From Deltaproteobacteria bacterium (GTDB taxonomy: Bacteria > Desulfobacterota > DSM-4660 > Desulfatiglandales > Desulfatiglandaceae), in assembly GCA_018644785.1 (NCBI GenBank), contig JABGPV010000152.1, positions 1-12,635 on the forward strand: a stretch of DNA of 12,635 nucleotides, given 5' to 3'. Below are positions 6,751 to 12,635 of this stretch, piece by piece. The notes under the pieces are model-generated. The model did no database searches, had not been told where the DNA came from, and saw only the letters and a program-made list of their open reading frames with translations. Every line of letters begins with the position of its first letter. Position 1 is the first letter of the stretch. The translations under genes and the position numbers were made by a program.

Positions 6751-7929
6751 ATGATGTCCCCAACACTGATCCTCGACAAAAAACAGATCTTTTCAAAGCT
6801 GCCTCATTTTGTTCAGCTTCCCCTTGCAAAGGCCTATTGCAATCGAAAAAAAAAGTGGGCTCAACATTTGAAAACACCGGTCGCCTTGATTTTTTTCGTC
6901 ACGTCCCGATGCAACTTGCGTTGCAGCCATTGCTTCTACTGGCGAGAACTTAATACAGCGTCCGAAGAGGAGCTGTCAATTAATGAGATCCGAAAGATTG
7001 CACACTCGTTTGAGCATCCAGTATCCCTGTCCTTGACGGGTGGAGAGCCTTTTCTGCGAAGGGACCTCAAGGAAATCATAGAGGCCTTTCATGAGGGTTG
7101 CGGAACACATGAAGCCGGCATCGCAACCAACGGGACGCTTGAAACATCTACCGTCGAAACGGTTCGTTCCATTCTTGATGAGGGTTTGTTATCAAACCTC
7201 AGCGTTCAGATTTCACTTGACGGCTTGGAGAAAACACATGATGCCATAAGAGGAATCAAGGGCTCTTTTGAAAAAGCCGTTTCGACCCTGAAGGCTCTTG
7301 GGAAAATCAAGAAGCGCTATCCGGATTTTTATCTAAAAACAGCCTTGTCCATTCAGAAACGAAATGTCTCAGAAATTAAGGCGTTCGTTGAATACCTTTT
7401 ACCCCTGAATATACCTTTGAGATTCAACATTGTAAGAGGCGGCAGTTTTGGGGTTTTCAATTTGCCGAAAAGCGCTTACAGCGGGTTTGATCCCAAGGAT
7501 GAAACCGGTTCGTTTCTATCACTGGACGAAATCAAAGCCACCTACGCCTGGCTGAAAAACAAAAGTGATCAAAGCGCATTTCATTTCTGGCCTGGGCGGC
7601 AGCAGAAAATATGGGAATTATCCATCAAAATGCTTGAAGAGGGTCGATCTGAAATGCCATGTTATGCAAACACCATGGAGTCCGTCCTTTATGCAAACGG
7701 GGATGTGGCTTTCTGCGAATTGTCCAAAATATATGGCAATATTCGAGAACATGATTACGACTTCAAAAAAATTTGGAAATGCGAAAAAGCGGATAAAATG
7801 CGAAAATTGATCAGCTGTTGCTGTTGCATCCACGGATGCAACCTGACCACAGGCTTGACCTTCGATCCTGTGACGGTCATATCGACCTTGAAGGAAAGAG
7901 AACGACTTCCCCAGATTTCTGAACGTTAA
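6751..7929 (+). CDS. Radical SAM protein with Cys-rich SPASM-like C-terminus
   Basis: A 392-residue protein. The iron-sulfur motif is FVTSRCNLRCSHCF, with Cys54, Cys58 and Cys61 in the canonical CxxxCxxC spacing. LTGGEP (95-100) is the SAM-binding loop, and GIATNGTL and SVQISLDG are the usual barrel strands. The C-terminal part has Cys304, Cys322, Cys344, four consecutive cysteines (356-359) and Cys363, with a 'YANGDVAFCE' strand. This is the pattern of SPASM or twitch domains holding auxiliary Fe-S clusters. The reaction is unknown. In this setting it could modify a sugar or a lipid carrier, and related proteins also modify peptides. It starts 4 bp after the GT2 stop and ends 4 bp before the GT4 ATG, so it is translated within the same operon. 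ATG 6754 is an equal alternative start. An A9 run (6846-6854) lies in codons 32-35. Confidence 0.9.
   Translation: MMSPTLILDKKQIFSKLPHFVQLPLAKAYCNRKKKWAQHLKTPVALIFFVTSRCNLRCSHCFYWRELNTASEEELSINEIRKIAHSFEHPVSLSLTGGEPFLRRDLKEIIEAFHEGCGTHEAGIATNGTLETSTVETVRSILDEGLLSNLSVQISLDGLEKTHDAIRGIKGSFEKAVSTLKALGKIKKRYPDFYLKTALSIQKRNVSEIKAFVEYLLPLNIPLRFNIVRGGSFGVFNLPKSAYSGFDPKDETGSFLSLDEIKATYAWLKNKSDQSAFHFWPGRQQKIWELSIKMLEEGRSEMPCYANTMESVLYANGDVAFCELSKIYGNIREHDYDFKKIWKCEKADKMRKLISCCCCIHGCNLTTGLTFDPVTVISTLKERERLPQISER
6846..6854 (+). repeat. A9 homopolymer near the start of the radical SAM gene
   Basis: Nine consecutive A residues encode part of Arg-Lys-Lys-Lys before the Fe-S motif. The run is long enough for RNA-polymerase or replication slippage and would abolish the whole catalytic domain if slipped. 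It may also be ordinary Lys coding in AT-rich DNA. A8 runs occur elsewhere in the window (for example 9401-9408), so it is not unique. Confidence 0.5.
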
Positions 7930-7933
7930 ATCA

Positions 7934-9121
7934 ATGAGAATCCTCCTTATTTCGAACATCTTCCCAAACTCCGCTGAAAAGGAGCGCGGCATATTCACAT
8001 ACCGGATAGCCATGGCATTGAAATCCAGGTGCCGCATTGAGATCATAGCGCCCCTACCCTGGGTTCCGTTCTTCATGAAACGCGTGGGGGAAAAGAAGTT
8101 TGTCCATTCCAATGTGCCTTCACAAGAATATTGGGGGGGGCTAACCGTCCATCACCCGAGATACATGGTCATTCCCAGGGCCATGGGTTTCATGCATCCG
8201 GTGTTCATGTTTACACCGCTGTTCAGTCTCATTAAACGTCTGGATAAAAAGGAACCCATTGATCTTATCAACGCTCATTGGTTATTTCCGGACGGTGTGG
8301 CTACCGCTTGGGTTGCCCAGAAATTAGGAAAACCGCTCATTTTAACTGGATTGGGGTGCGACATCAATTACTATCCCTCACTACCTTTTAGGAAACAGCA
8401 GATAAAAAAAGCTTTGGAACTAGCCAACCTAATTTCAGTCAAAGGGAGTGAGCTTAAGCAGAAGATCTTACATATGGGTATTCAGGAACACAAGGTGATC
8501 GTAATACCAAACGGCCTTGATCTCAAACGCTTCAGGATCATGGACAGAAAGGAGGCCCGACGCAGGTTGGATTTGCAGGAAGATGGGCGGATTCTTCTGT
8601 TCGTCGGCAGTTTGGACCAGGTCAAAGGGTGCCAATATCTGATCGAAGCGTTCAAAGGAATGGCGGATAACCTGGAATATCTTCCTCACCTGATAGTGGT
8701 GGGGGATGGTCCACAGCAAGAAGCTCTTCTTTTTCAGACTAGACGCCTGGGTATTGCAGACAGGGTGTCCTTTGTCGGGAAAAGGCCCCACGACGAAATA
8801 CCGCTATGGATGAACGCTGCGAACGTTTTCTGTTTGCCCAGCATCAGGGAAGGACGACCCAACGTTCTGATGGAGGCGCTCGCCTGTGGAACCTCTGCCG
8901 TTGCTTCAAATGTAGGATCAGTTCCAGAAATCATCCATAAAGAAAACGGCCGGATTGCCGGGGTTGCAGACCCTAAGAACCTTTGCCGCCAGCTCATCGT
9001 TTGCTTGAACCAAGGATGGGACAGGGAATCCATCCGGAAAACTGTCGGCAATTATACATGGGAAGATTGTGCCAAACACTATATACGAGCCTATCAACAG
9101 GCTGTGAGTGAAAACTTTTGA
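7934..9121 (+). CDS. Family 4 glycosyltransferase (GT-B fold)
   Basis: A 395-residue GT4 protein. The N-terminal Rossmann half starts MRILLISNIFPNSAEKERGIF, a family hallmark, and includes NAHWLFPDG (113-121) and LTGLGCDINYYP (137-148), where most relatives have G-S-D. The C-terminal half has VIPNGLDLKRF, LLFVGSLDQVKG, VVGDGP and the donor-binding EGRPNVLME (306-314), a correct E-x7-E. It uses a nucleotide-activated sugar and retains anomeric configuration, acting at the cytoplasmic face of the inner membrane. It begins 4 bp after the radical SAM stop and overlaps the next gene by 14 nt. Codons for Trp67-Gly-Gly form a G8 run (8133-8140); slippage there would truncate the enzyme before any catalytic motif, making this a possible on/off site. 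Donor and acceptor cannot be deduced. Confidence 0.94.
   Translation: MRILLISNIFPNSAEKERGIFTYRIAMALKSRCRIEIIAPLPWVPFFMKRVGEKKFVHSNVPSQEYWGGLTVHHPRYMVIPRAMGFMHPVFMFTPLFSLIKRLDKKEPIDLINAHWLFPDGVATAWVAQKLGKPLILTGLGCDINYYPSLPFRKQQIKKALELANLISVKGSELKQKILHMGIQEHKVIVIPNGLDLKRFRIMDRKEARRRLDLQEDGRILLFVGSLDQVKGCQYLIEAFKGMADNLEYLPHLIVVGDGPQQEALLFQTRRLGIADRVSFVGKRPHDEIPLWMNAANVFCLPSIREGRPNVLMEALACGTSAVASNVGSVPEIIHKENGRIAGVADPKNLCRQLIVCLNQGWDRESIRKTVGNYTWEDCAKHYIRAYQQAVSENF
8133..8140 (+). repeat. G8 homopolymer inside the GT4 gene
   Basis: TATT followed by eight G encodes Tyr66-Trp-Gly-Gly. It is the same 12-mer as in the second GT2 gene 1.5 kb upstream. A one-base slip here would knock out the enzyme, because both Rossmann domains lie almost wholly downstream. 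Confidence 0.7.
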
Positions 9122-10070
9122 TCTAAGAAACCAACTTGTGCGATATTCAAAACGATACTTGGCAAAGAAAGCATTCTACTGTTTTCAGAGGGCCGTTTCG
9201 GGAGTAATTTGGCCTTTTTATGGATTTCAAAGGTGCTTTTTCCCCAGAAATCAGGCCAGAATTTTAATGTACCACTGCGTTTCCAACTTCCCGCATGAAA
9301 AAGACATCCCCTACGATAATGTTCCACCGGAGCTATTCCGAACTCATATGCAGATTCTCGCTTCGGAACATTATAACGTCATCTCCTTGAGCGCTTTAGC
9401 AAAAAAAATCGAAACAAAACAGAACATTCCCCAAAAAACCATCGCCATCACCTTTGATGATGGGTATAAAAACAATTACCAGAATGCATTTCCCATATTG
9501 GAAGACATGGGATTTTGCGCAACCCTTTTTCTTATCGTAAACGCAATCGACAAACAACAGCCGTTTGAGCATTTACTCTGGGACGAAATTTCCCAAAAAC
9601 ACTTCTTAGGGCATCCCGAATCAAGGCTGCCGTTAAACTGGGGAGAAGTTCGGGAAATAGCACAATCCGGGATGGAAATCGCCTCTCATGGCTTGACGCA
9701 CAGATCCATCGGGTATCTTGAGCCTGAAGAGGCTCGCAAAGAAATATTCGAATCAAAAGAGATATTGGAGAATGCCATATCCAACGAAGTAAAATGTTTT
9801 TCCTATCCGTTTGGTTCCGTTGTTTACAATGACTATAATTCCCATACTGCCGACATTCTCATAGAAGCCGGGTATGAAGGTGCCTGCACAACGGAAATCG
9901 GCGCAGTCGCTAAAAGCGATTCCGTCTATGAATTGCGGCGAATACCGGTCCGAGAAACCGATAATTCGACTGCATTCAAGCAGAAGATTGTCGGGGCCTA
10001 TGATTGGGTGGGGAGTTGGAAAAGGATGTTCCAGCGTAACATGAAGCGAGTGGATCGTGTTATGTGGTAA
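9108..10070 (+). CDS. Polysaccharide deacetylase (NodB/CE4 family)
   Basis: A 320-residue CE4 protein with the NodB motifs. Motif 1 is ITFDDGY (114-120; the two Asp are the base and a metal ligand), motif 2 is SHGLTH (193-198; two metal-binding His) and motif 3 is FSYPFGS (231-237). The lead RILMYHCVSN (51-60) and 'VPPELFRTHMQIL' are typical of glycan-locus CE4 enzymes. It removes N- or O-acetyl groups from sugars, exposing an amine or hydroxyl. No clear signal peptide is visible, but residues 22-45 are aromatic and hydrophobic and could associate with the membrane. A cytoplasmic or inner-membrane site is therefore inferred. GTG 9108 overlaps the GT4 stop by 14 nt, which indicates translational coupling, with AGG 6 nt upstream. 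An 86-bp gap with no visible terminator separates it from the ACP gene. Confidence 0.9.
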   Translation: MKTFDLRNQLVRYSKRYLAKKAFYCFQRAVSGVIWPFYGFQRCFFPRNQARILMYHCVSNFPHEKDIPYDNVPPELFRTHMQILASEHYNVISLSALAKKIETKQNIPQKTIAITFDDGYKNNYQNAFPILEDMGFCATLFLIVNAIDKQQPFEHLLWDEISQKHFLGHPESRLPLNWGEVREIAQSGMEIASHGLTHRSIGYLEPEEARKEIFESKEILENAISNEVKCFSYPFGSVVYNDYNSHTADILIEAGYEGACTTEIGAVAKSDSVYELRRIPVRETDNSTAFKQKIVGAYDWVGSWKRMFQRNMKRVDRVMW

Positions 10071-10143
10071 GCATTTCATGAAATACTTGTGAGTGGGCTT
10101 GAGAAAGAAGTGATTCAGGCTTATCCAAATTGACGAATTAACT

Positions 10144-10149
10144 GAGGAG
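10144..10149 (+). promoter_or_regulatory. Strong Shine-Dalgarno deciding the ACP GTG start
   Basis: GAGGAG with a 7-nt spacer to GTG 10157. It is among the best ribosome-binding sites in the window and supports the non-ATG start of the acyl carrier protein, which would need high expression. Confidence 0.7.
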
Positions 10150-10156
10150 AATATCT

Positions 10157-10462
10157 GTGGTTGATCACACGATAAGAGACATCATATATGCCGCGATTGA
10201 TGGAATAAACGAGGATCGGGACGAAAATGAGTTTCTGCCAAAATCGTTAGATGTTGTGTTAGCCGGGGAGTCAGCATTGTTGAATTCGCTCCAGATTGTA
10301 ACCCTGATTGCCGAAGTTGAGGAAGGTGTTGAAGAAAATTATTGTGAAAGCCTATCTTTGTTGGAAGGAATGACCGAGTTGTTGGGACAACATCCAAGTG
10401 TAACTGTTTCCATATTGCTCACCCATATTGCCGTTTTGCTTGAAAAGAGTGAATATGCCTAA
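10157..10462 (+). CDS. Acyl carrier protein paired with FkbH-like protein
   Basis: A 101-residue acidic, helical protein. The presumed phosphopantetheine site is Ser44 in LLNSLQIVTLIAEVEE, where most ACPs have D-S-L. The hydrophobic and acidic pattern of helix 2 after it (L-x-x-V-x-L-I-x-x-V-E-E) fits an ACP, as does the length, slightly above the usual 80 or so residues. The assignment rests on this motif plus the neighbour: small ACPs encoded directly before an FkbH-like gene carry a glyceryl thioester in tetronate and methoxymalonyl pathways. Its 3' end overlaps the FkbH-like start by 8 nt, so the two are translationally coupled. It would be loaded with a three-carbon unit and deliver it to an unknown acceptor. 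Start GTG 10157 is supported by GAGGAG. Asn in place of Asp before the serine is unusual. Confidence 0.78.
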   Translation: MVDHTIRDIIYAAIDGINEDRDENEFLPKSLDVVLAGESALLNSLQIVTLIAEVEEGVEENYCESLSLLEGMTELLGQHPSVTVSILLTHIAVLLEKSEYA

Positions 10463-12131
10463 ACCAACACACACCTGTTTGTTGATTTCTGACTTTACAA
10501 TGGAGCCAATGGCAGTCTTTCTTCGAAGGGGAAAATCCGGTTTAAGGATCGATCCTGTTGTTGCCCCCTTCAATCAAGTTATGCAGGTTCTTGTTGATTC
10601 AAGGGCTCTCTGCTGGGAAACCAACCCCGATTTTGCAGTTGTTTGGACGCAACCGGGTTCTATAATCCCGCCGTTTGATCGACTGAGACAATACGAACAG
10701 GTTCCTCTCAATACCATTCTTTCCATTGTAGATCGATTTTGTGAATTGATAATGGGAGTGAGCAAACGGTTAAAAGCCGTGTTTGTTCCCGCATGGGTTT
10801 TGCCGTCCGGTGAACGTGGTTGGGGCATGCTGGACCTGACATCAGAAGTGGGCCTCGGTGGAACCCTTATGCGAATGAATCTGCAACTAATCGAAAGATT
10901 ACGAGGCATACCCAATGTATTCATAATGGATACCCATCGATGGTTGGCCGCTTCACGCAAACAGGCTTTCAATGCAACCATGTGGTATGGAGCCAAGTTA
11001 GCATTTTCGAAGGAAATATTTGAACAAGCGGCTGAAGACATTTATGGAGCGATTGCTGGGATCCTAGGCCAATCAAGGAAATTGGTAGTGCTTGATTTGG
11101 ATGATACCCTTTGGGGAGGCATCGTTGGTGATATCGGTTGGGAAAATGTTATACTTGGTGGCCACGATCCCATTGGTGAAGCCCTGGTAGATTTCCAAAA
11201 AGATCTGAAGCGTTTAATTCGACGCGGCATGCTTTTGGCGATAGTTAGCAAGAATGAAGAAACGATTGCCCTCGATGCGATAGAAAAAAATCCTGAAATG
11301 ATATTATCTAAAGATGATTTTGTTTCCTGGCGCATCAACTGGAATGATAAGGCGCAAAACATTGCGGACTTAGTGGAGGAACTGAACCTCGGATTGCAAT
11401 CCGTGGTCTTTATTGATGATAACCCGGCAGAACGAGCCCGTGTACGGGAAACGCTTCCTGATGTATTTGTTCCGGAGTGGCCCAAGAACAAACTGCTGTA
11501 TCCTGAATGTTTGGGTAAGCTTACCTGTTTTGACGTTCCGAATATCAGCGAAGAAGACATCCGTCGTACCAAGTTGTATATCGCAGAACGGGGACGTTCG
11601 CGATTGAAAATTGGTGTTTCGTCCCTTGATGAATGGCTGAAAACCCTCGAGCTTCAGGTAACAGTCGAAGAACTAAATGAATTCAATCGCAAACGTACAG
11701 CCCAACTTTTGAACAAAACAAATCAAATGAATCTAAGCACAAGACGCTTGACGGAAACTGAATTAATTGAATGGGCGGGCAAAAAGAACCATATTGTTTA
11801 TACATTTAGGGTGTTGGACCGTTTTGGCGATTCCGGACTTACCGGAATTGCCAGCGTTAGTATAGACGGGCAAACTGCCCGGATTGTAGATTTTATACTG
11901 AGTTGCCGAGTGATGGGTCGCAAAATAGAGGAAACAATGCTGCACACCCTTAGTACACTTATTCGCCCAAAAGGTGTCTCAAAGCTAGTGGCACGCTATA
12001 ATCCCACGGCTAAGAATTTACCGTGCCTTAGGATTTTTGAGAATTTAGGGATGCAAAATCAAGGGAATGGCGTATTCATTTGGGATATGGCATGCGATTA
12101 TCCTATGCCAAGTCATATTCATTTGGGATAA
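10455..12131 (+). CDS. FkbH-like HAD-IIIC glyceryl-ACP-forming protein
   Basis: A 558-residue protein from ATG 10455; an in-frame TTG 27 nt upstream is less likely. The N-terminal 200 residues form the domain usual in long FkbH homologues. The HAD domain has VLDLDDTLWGG with Asp214 and Asp216 (DxD), IVSKNEE (motif II region), NWNDKAQNI and VFIDDNPAER (motif III acidic pair 321-322). The C-terminal GNAT-like domain has KRTAQLLNKTNQMNLSTRR, LDRFGDSGLTG and LSCRVMGRKIEE, all family signatures, including the conserved cysteine of S-C-R-V. FkbH proteins take the C3 unit of 1,3-bisphosphoglycerate, dephosphorylate it and load it as glyceryl on an ACP. Here the partner is the overlapping ACP gene. 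No polyketide synthase or glyceryl-ACP dehydrogenase is in view, so transfer to the glycan is inferred. The final 35 residues are not distinctive. Confidence 0.9.
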   Translation: MPKPTHTCLLISDFTMEPMAVFLRRGKSGLRIDPVVAPFNQVMQVLVDSRALCWETNPDFAVVWTQPGSIIPPFDRLRQYEQVPLNTILSIVDRFCELIMGVSKRLKAVFVPAWVLPSGERGWGMLDLTSEVGLGGTLMRMNLQLIERLRGIPNVFIMDTHRWLAASRKQAFNATMWYGAKLAFSKEIFEQAAEDIYGAIAGILGQSRKLVVLDLDDTLWGGIVGDIGWENVILGGHDPIGEALVDFQKDLKRLIRRGMLLAIVSKNEETIALDAIEKNPEMILSKDDFVSWRINWNDKAQNIADLVEELNLGLQSVVFIDDNPAERARVRETLPDVFVPEWPKNKLLYPECLGKLTCFDVPNISEEDIRRTKLYIAERGRSRLKIGVSSLDEWLKTLELQVTVEELNEFNRKRTAQLLNKTNQMNLSTRRLTETELIEWAGKKNHIVYTFRVLDRFGDSGLTGIASVSIDGQTARIVDFILSCRVMGRKIEETMLHTLSTLIRPKGVSKLVARYNPTAKNLPCLRIFENLGMQNQGNGVFIWDMACDYPMPSHIHLG

Positions 12132-12197
12132 TGCTCCAATACACTAATACAATGCTTTGATCTAGGGTTTCTATATGGCTAACTTAAAACGGATCAT

Positions 12198-12421
12198 TGC
12201 TGTCCGGTTAACTTTTCTTAGTAGCTCGTAAATGCTTGATATATAACATCATACACCACAAAAATGTTTTTGAGATAAGAAATTCATGAAGATATCAAAT
12301 ACTCCTAAATTTTGGCGTAACATAACGATATTTCATATTATTCGAGTCACAGCGGATCTTATTCAGCCTTAAGGTGTTGTCATGCTATTTGAGTTTCTTT
12401 ATAATGCTCAACCGGACAGCA
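12198..12421. repeat. 12-bp perfect inverted repeat, likely two IS ends facing apart
   Basis: TGCTGTCCGGTT (12198-12209) is the exact reverse complement of AACCGGACAGCA (12410-12421). The right copy lies 33 bp before the transposase ATG and is the likely left terminal repeat of that element. The left copy would then be the end of a second, lost or largely deleted element extending leftward, since only 66 bp remain between the FkbH-like stop and it. Alternatively both copies belong to one element with a long leader. Confidence 0.5.
12377..12405 (+). promoter_or_regulatory. Near-consensus sigma-70 promoter before the IS4-type transposase
   Basis: TTGTCA (12377-12382), a 17-nt spacer and TATAAT (12400-12405): five of six and six of six consensus bases at ideal spacing. 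The expected start would be near 12412, inside the presumed IS terminal repeat, reading toward the transposase ATG at 12455. It is the best promoter match I found in the window. Confidence 0.6.
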
Positions 12422-12454
12422 GTACTGCTAATCTTCTATCATCAAAAAAGAGCA

Positions 12455-12635
12455 ATGTCTGGTCGACAATATGTATTCTCCCAATTCCTGAGTTTACTTC
12501 CACGATACGAGTTCCAGCGTATTGTGAACAAGTACCATGGCGATTATCGCACCAGGAACTTTAAATGTTGGAACCAGATGACCTGCATGATCTTTGCCCA
12601 CATCAGACAAGAAGACAGTTTGCGAGACATAGACA
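12455..12635 (+). CDS. IS4-family (DUF4372) transposase, N-terminal part (cut by window edge)
   Basis: ATG 12455 opens 60 complete codons to the window edge: MSGRQYVFSQFLSLLPRYEF, then a V-N-K-Y-x-G-D-Y segment, then FKCWNQMTCMIFAHIRQEDS, then L-R-D-I-D. The pattern F-S-Q-x-x-x-x-L-P-x-Y-E-F, then W-x-Q-x-x-x-M-x-F-A, then S-L-R-D-I is the DUF4372 N-terminal domain of IS4-family transposases, which binds DNA. The DDE catalytic domain is outside the window. AAGAG 4 nt upstream serves as a weak Shine-Dalgarno. A strong promoter and a terminal-repeat candidate lie just upstream. With the IS1634-type gene at the left edge, it brackets the polysaccharide genes. Whether the element is complete cannot be judged. 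Confidence 0.85.
   Translation, partial: MSGRQYVFSQFLSLLPRYEFQRIVNKYHGDYRTRNFKCWNQMTCMIFAHIRQEDSLRDID

Larger units (their letters stand above)
12132..12454. other. Non-coding AT-rich gap between FkbH-like gene and IS
   Basis: This 323-bp stretch has no credible gene on either strand. It holds a 12-bp inverted repeat (12198-12209 with 12410-12421) and a near-consensus promoter (12377-12405). I see no intrinsic terminator after the FkbH-like stop, only short AT-rich tracts. The 12382-12564 open frame is out of register with the transposase and is not a gene. Confidence 0.6.

Noticed and set aside
7618..8112. 164-residue open frame on the minus strand
   Set aside because: It is antisense to the radical SAM and GT4 genes, which have full motif sets; no domain or ribosome-binding signal seen.
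10073..10084. 12-bp palindrome ATTTCATGAAAT before the ACP gene
   Set aside because: Low-complexity and single, with no repeat partner, U-run or promoter geometry, so it does not support an operator or terminator call.
11042..11572. 176-residue serine-rich open frame on the minus strand
   Set aside because: It is antisense to the HAD domain of the FkbH-like gene; its composition is typical of a shadow frame.
12382..12564. 60-residue plus-strand open frame at the right end
   Set aside because: It is out of frame with the DUF4372 transposase reading, overlaps the promoter and terminal repeat, and has no recognisable domain.
1..12635. CRISPR arrays, tRNA, rRNA or riboswitches
   Set aside because: No regularly spaced repeats, and no cloverleaf or conserved riboswitch core was seen on either strand by eye.

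Overview
The window is a stretch of cell-surface polysaccharide (EPS, capsule or O-antigen type) biosynthesis genes from a bacterium, with a partial insertion sequence (IS) at each edge. All intact biosynthesis genes read left to right. The mix of families, the intermediate GC of the central genes and the two transposase types would fit a Gram-negative environmental bacterium such as a member of the Desulfobacterota. That placement is inference from general familiarity, and nothing in the window fixes the taxon.

Layout. (1) Positions 1-308: the 5' end of an IS1634-type transposase on the minus strand, running off the left edge, with its outer end marked by two copies of a 14-bp repeat. (2) 309-684: decayed DNA holding the C-terminal piece of a family-2 glycosyltransferase (a relic) and two hairpins. 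(3) 685-2627: two AT-rich SAM methyltransferase genes, FkbM-type and class I. (4) 2816-5637: a GT2 glycosyltransferase and a glutamine-dependent asparagine-synthase-type amidotransferase, 20 bp apart and visibly richer in GC. (5) 5760-10070: a tightly packed block of GT2, radical SAM protein, GT4 and NodB-type polysaccharide deacetylase, with gaps of 4 bp or a short overlap. (6) 10157-12131: an acyl carrier protein and an overlapping FkbH-like HAD-IIIC protein, the pair known for making glyceryl-S-ACP from a glycolytic intermediate. (7) 12132-12635: non-coding DNA with a 12-bp inverted repeat and a near-consensus promoter, then the start of a DUF4372/IS4-type transposase running off the right edge.

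Proposed joint role (inference): the three intact glycosyltransferases build a repeat unit. The two methyltransferases, amidotransferase, deacetylase and radical SAM enzyme tailor it. The ACP/FkbH pair supplies an activated three-carbon acyl group that may decorate the glycan, perhaps on an amine freed by the deacetylase. No flippase, polymerase, export gene or initiating sugar transferase lies in the window, so the locus continues elsewhere or is incomplete. Two identical TATT-G8 tracts, one in a GT2 gene and one in the GT4 gene, are candidate slippage (phase variation) sites. The parts are familiar families. The points of interest are their combination, the G8 tracts, the ACP/FkbH module in a glycan locus and the IS-edge structures.
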